Source: Hyphomicrobiales bacterium (GTDB taxonomy: Bacteria; Pseudomonadota; Alphaproteobacteria; Rhizobiales; JAJFHC01). From it: a DNA stretch of 15,772 bases. Shown here piece by piece: positions 13,988 to 15,772 of the stretch. The DNA is taken from NCBI GenBank assembly GCA_021775835.1, contig JAJFHC010000028.1:1-15772 (forward strand), written 5' to 3'. The translations under genes were made by a program, and so were the position numbers. Below the pieces are notes generated by a model, which did no database searches, was not told the DNA's origin, and saw nothing but the letters and a program-made list of their open reading frames with translations. Numbering within the stretch: position 1 is the stretch's first letter; each line of letters starts with the position of its first letter.

Positions 13988-15115
13988 TCACAAGGTCAAT
14001 CTGTCCGGCGACAGGTCCGCTGCCGAAACGCCAAATTCCTGCACATCCGCCGGCAGTTCTTCCCCCACCGCCAGGGCTGCCGAACAGCGTCCCATGCCGA
14101 ACGAGGTCTCGATGCCATAGCCGCCCTGGCCGGCACACCAGAAAAAGCCATCAACGTCGGAGGCGTAGCCCGCGACCGGCACACCGTCGGCGACGAAACT
14201 GCGCAGCCCCGCCCAGCTTCTCTGCAGGCGGCCGATCTCCATGGTGGTCGCCGTCTGGAGCTTGTCGATGACATAGGCGATGTCGAATTCCTCGGGCTGG
14301 ACATCCTGCGGCGGTACCGGCGTCTCGTCGGCGGGCGAGCCCAGCACGGTGCCCGCATCGACCTTGAAGTAGAATTCCTCGTCTGTGTCCATGACCAGCG
14401 GCCAGGCATCGTCGACGGCCACGTTGGCCGGCACGGTGGCAATCACGGTGCGCCGTTTGGGAACGAGGCCTACTGTGTGCGTGCCTGCCATTTCAGCGAC
14501 AACGTCGGCCCAGGCGCCGGCCGCGTTGACCACGACGGGGGCTGCAAACTCACCCTGCGGCGTCGACGCGTGCCATTTGCCGTGTTTGCGGGTGAGCGAC
14601 GTAGCGGGCGCATTGCAGACGATCTCGCCGCCATGTCGTTTGAGCCCCTTGATGTAGCCCTGATGGATGGCGTTGACATCGAGCGACAGGGAATTGGGAT
14701 CCAGAAACGCGCCCGCCAGATAGTCCCGTCGCAGGACCGGCACCTTGGCGACGGCGTCATCGGGAGAGATCATGGTGATTTCGGGCGAGAGCTCCTGAAC
14801 AGCGCCGAGTGCTACATCGAGAGAGGCCAGTTGATCTTCGCGGGCAATGAAAAGAAAGCCGAACGGCCGGCTGAGTGCGGTGTCCGTAAAGTCGGGTGGT
14901 GGTGCTGTCAGAAACGAGAAACCCGATTTGGCGAGGGCGCGGACAGTGCGCGGGCCATAGGCTTCGGTGTAGACTGCAACCGACCGCCCGGTCGTGTGGT
15001 AGCCGGGCTGGGATTCCATTTCCAGCAGGATCACCGAATGGTCACGCGACAGCCAATTGGCACACGACGTGCCGGCAATGCCCGCCCCGATTATGAGAAA
15101 ATCACATTCCCGCAT
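13988..15115 (-). CDS. FAD-dependent D-amino-acid dehydrogenase, DauA-like (DAO family)
   Basis: Flavoenzyme of 375 residues expected to oxidise the C-N bond of an amino acid to an imine, passing electrons to the respiratory chain or another acceptor. The N-terminal FAD-binding fold has GAGIAG (10-15) and E32 for the ribose. GYHTTGRS (38-45) and VVNAAGAWAD (195-204) are further flavin contacts. The C-terminus has WAGLRSFVADG and CAGQGGYGIETS. From memory, length and many blocks match Pseudomonas D-arginine dehydrogenase DauA. Residues equivalent to its carboxylate-binding R222, Y249 and R305 and to Y53 are present. H48 is Val here, and the Glu at 87 that contacts the basic side chain is absent. 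A different, perhaps non-basic, D-amino acid is therefore likely. The ATG at 15115 has GGGGAGAG upstream; a TTG at 15148 is less likely. It appears to be transcribed alone. Confidence 0.88.
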   Translation of the reverse strand: MRECDFLIIGAGIAGTSCANWLSRDHSVILLEMESQPGYHTTGRSVAVYTEAYGPRTVRALAKSGFSFLTAPPPDFTDTALSRPFGFLFIAREDQLASLDVALGAVQELSPEITMISPDDAVAKVPVLRRDYLAGAFLDPNSLSLDVNAIHQGYIKGLKRHGGEIVCNAPATSLTRKHGKWHASTPQGEFAAPVVVNAAGAWADVVAEMAGTHTVGLVPKRRTVIATVPANVAVDDAWPLVMDTDEEFYFKVDAGTVLGSPADETPVPPQDVQPEEFDIAYVIDKLQTATTMEIGRLQRSWAGLRSFVADGVPVAGYASDVDGFFWCAGQGGYGIETSFGMGRCSAALAVGEELPADVQEFGVSAADLSPDRLTL

Positions 15116-15268
15116 TTCAAACTCTCCCCAAATAGTGCCACGGAACAATCGCCAGTTCGTGGCATGACCGTTCGTTCTACAATGCCACAGGCAAACTTCA
15201 GTGCAATCAGTCAGTGTACCCGGGGTGTCGGTCGCCCGGCCAGGATGAGCCGGGGTCCTGCCGGCCGG

Positions 15269-15772
15269 TTATTGCGGACAATCAAACAACCGTTTGGGTT
15301 GTTCATCCCGGTCCCATTGCCAAAGTGTCCCGTCGTGGTCGAGCGCGAGAGTGCCGCTGCTGTCAGCGGCGACGGCCAGAATGTTGTCCATGACCCGCAC
15401 AGGTTCGAGGCCGATGTCGCGGCCCCACATCCACAAGGAGCCATCCGCACGAAGGGCCGCTGTGTGGCTGGAGCCAGTGGCGATGGAGGCAGCGCCTTCA
15501 AAGATCGCGCCCCAGGAAATCGCCTTGTCGCCCAGCCCGTGACGGCCCAGGGGTCCATAGATGTTGCCGCCAGTGCCCATGACCACACCGTCACCGTTCA
15601 GGAAGATCGCGTGTCCAGTGTGGGCCTTGACCGATTCGACGCCCTTTGCCACGGGAATGAAGTTGTCGGTGGATTTGAGCTTGCCGTCGCCGTATTGGCC
15701 GCGATGAGCCAGACCCCTCACGTGCAGGACGCCGGCCCTGGTGACGTAGTAGTTGGCGCTGTCGCCAATGGC
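15269..15772 (-). CDS. RCC1-repeat protein, C-terminal part (N-terminus beyond the right edge)
   Basis: Only the last 167 residues are in the window; the frame stays open to the right edge. RCC1-type beta-propeller blades are visible: VLHVRGLAHRGQYGDG, then THSGHAI-like TGHAIFLNGDG with GPLGRHGLGD, SSHTAALRADGSLWMWGRD, and a last short blade SGTLALDHDGTLWQWDRDE. The chain stops soon after (RLFDCPQ). In bacteria such proteins are often exported or surface-associated, but the signal region is not visible here. It is separated from the FAD enzyme by 153 bases with no clear terminator, so co-transcription cannot be excluded. Function unknown; the propeller probably binds a partner. Confidence 0.85.
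   Translation of the reverse strand, partial: AIGDSANYYVTRAGVLHVRGLAHRGQYGDGKLKSTDNFIPVAKGVESVKAHTGHAIFLNGDGVVMGTGGNIYGPLGRHGLGDKAISWGAIFEGAASIATGSSHTAALRADGSLWMWGRDIGLEPVRVMDNILAVAADSSGTLALDHDGTLWQWDRDEQPKRLFDCPQ

Noticed and set aside
15235..15254. CCCGGC-N8-GCCGGG hairpin after the RCC1-repeat gene
   Set aside because: It has no T-run on the minus strand and the area is generally GC-rich, so it is not convincing as a terminator.

Overview
The window looks like a stretch of chromosome from an alphaproteobacterium, probably of the Hyphomicrobiales or a related marine group. The reasons are its moderately high GC, an IalB-family envelope protein, a YadA-like adhesin with the alphaproteobacterial type of neck, and a 2-aminoethylphosphonate (AEP) type ABC transporter with its dedicated LysR regulator. 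Genus or species cannot be fixed from sequence alone.

Region 1 (1-6526) is a phosphonate-uptake locus. On the minus strand, in transcription order, lie a periplasmic AEP-type binding protein (4234-5274), an ABC ATPase (2968-4095), a fused double permease (960-2975) and a HAD-IIA hydrolase (28-963). The last three overlap by 8 and 4 bases and are surely co-transcribed. A perfect 11-bp hairpin sits between the binding-protein gene and the ATPase gene, a usual arrangement for making more binding protein than membrane components. A LysR regulator (5645-6526) is divergent. The 370-bp intergene carries a dyad with T-N11-A spacing, three copies of AACTTCC and a 9-bp inverted repeat, all plausible operator parts. 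No AEP-degrading gene (phnW, phnX, phnA/phnY) is present. The HAD protein has DAYGV in place of the phosphatase DxDG motif, so its activity is open.

Region 2 (6551-13934) is a minus-strand block of exported or surface proteins: a classical autotransporter with an unrecognised passenger, a membrane-anchored protein with a Pro/Gln-rich linker and a 99-bp tandem duplication, a translationally coupled pair (IalB family, then a small secreted protein that may have an NTF2-like fold), a YadA-like trimeric autotransporter with 13 head repeats, and a small secreted protein with a mirror-symmetric cysteine pattern. The gaps hold no convincing genes, but contain phased A-tracts and several small dyads. 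Region 2 is the part most likely to hold something undescribed. Its genes have separate upstream regions, and only the IalB pair is clearly an operon.

Region 3 (13988-15772) holds an FAD-dependent D-amino-acid dehydrogenase resembling DauA, with changed side-chain-pocket residues, and the 3' part of an RCC1-repeat protein that runs off the right edge.

No tRNA, rRNA, insertion sequence, CRISPR array or integrase was seen.
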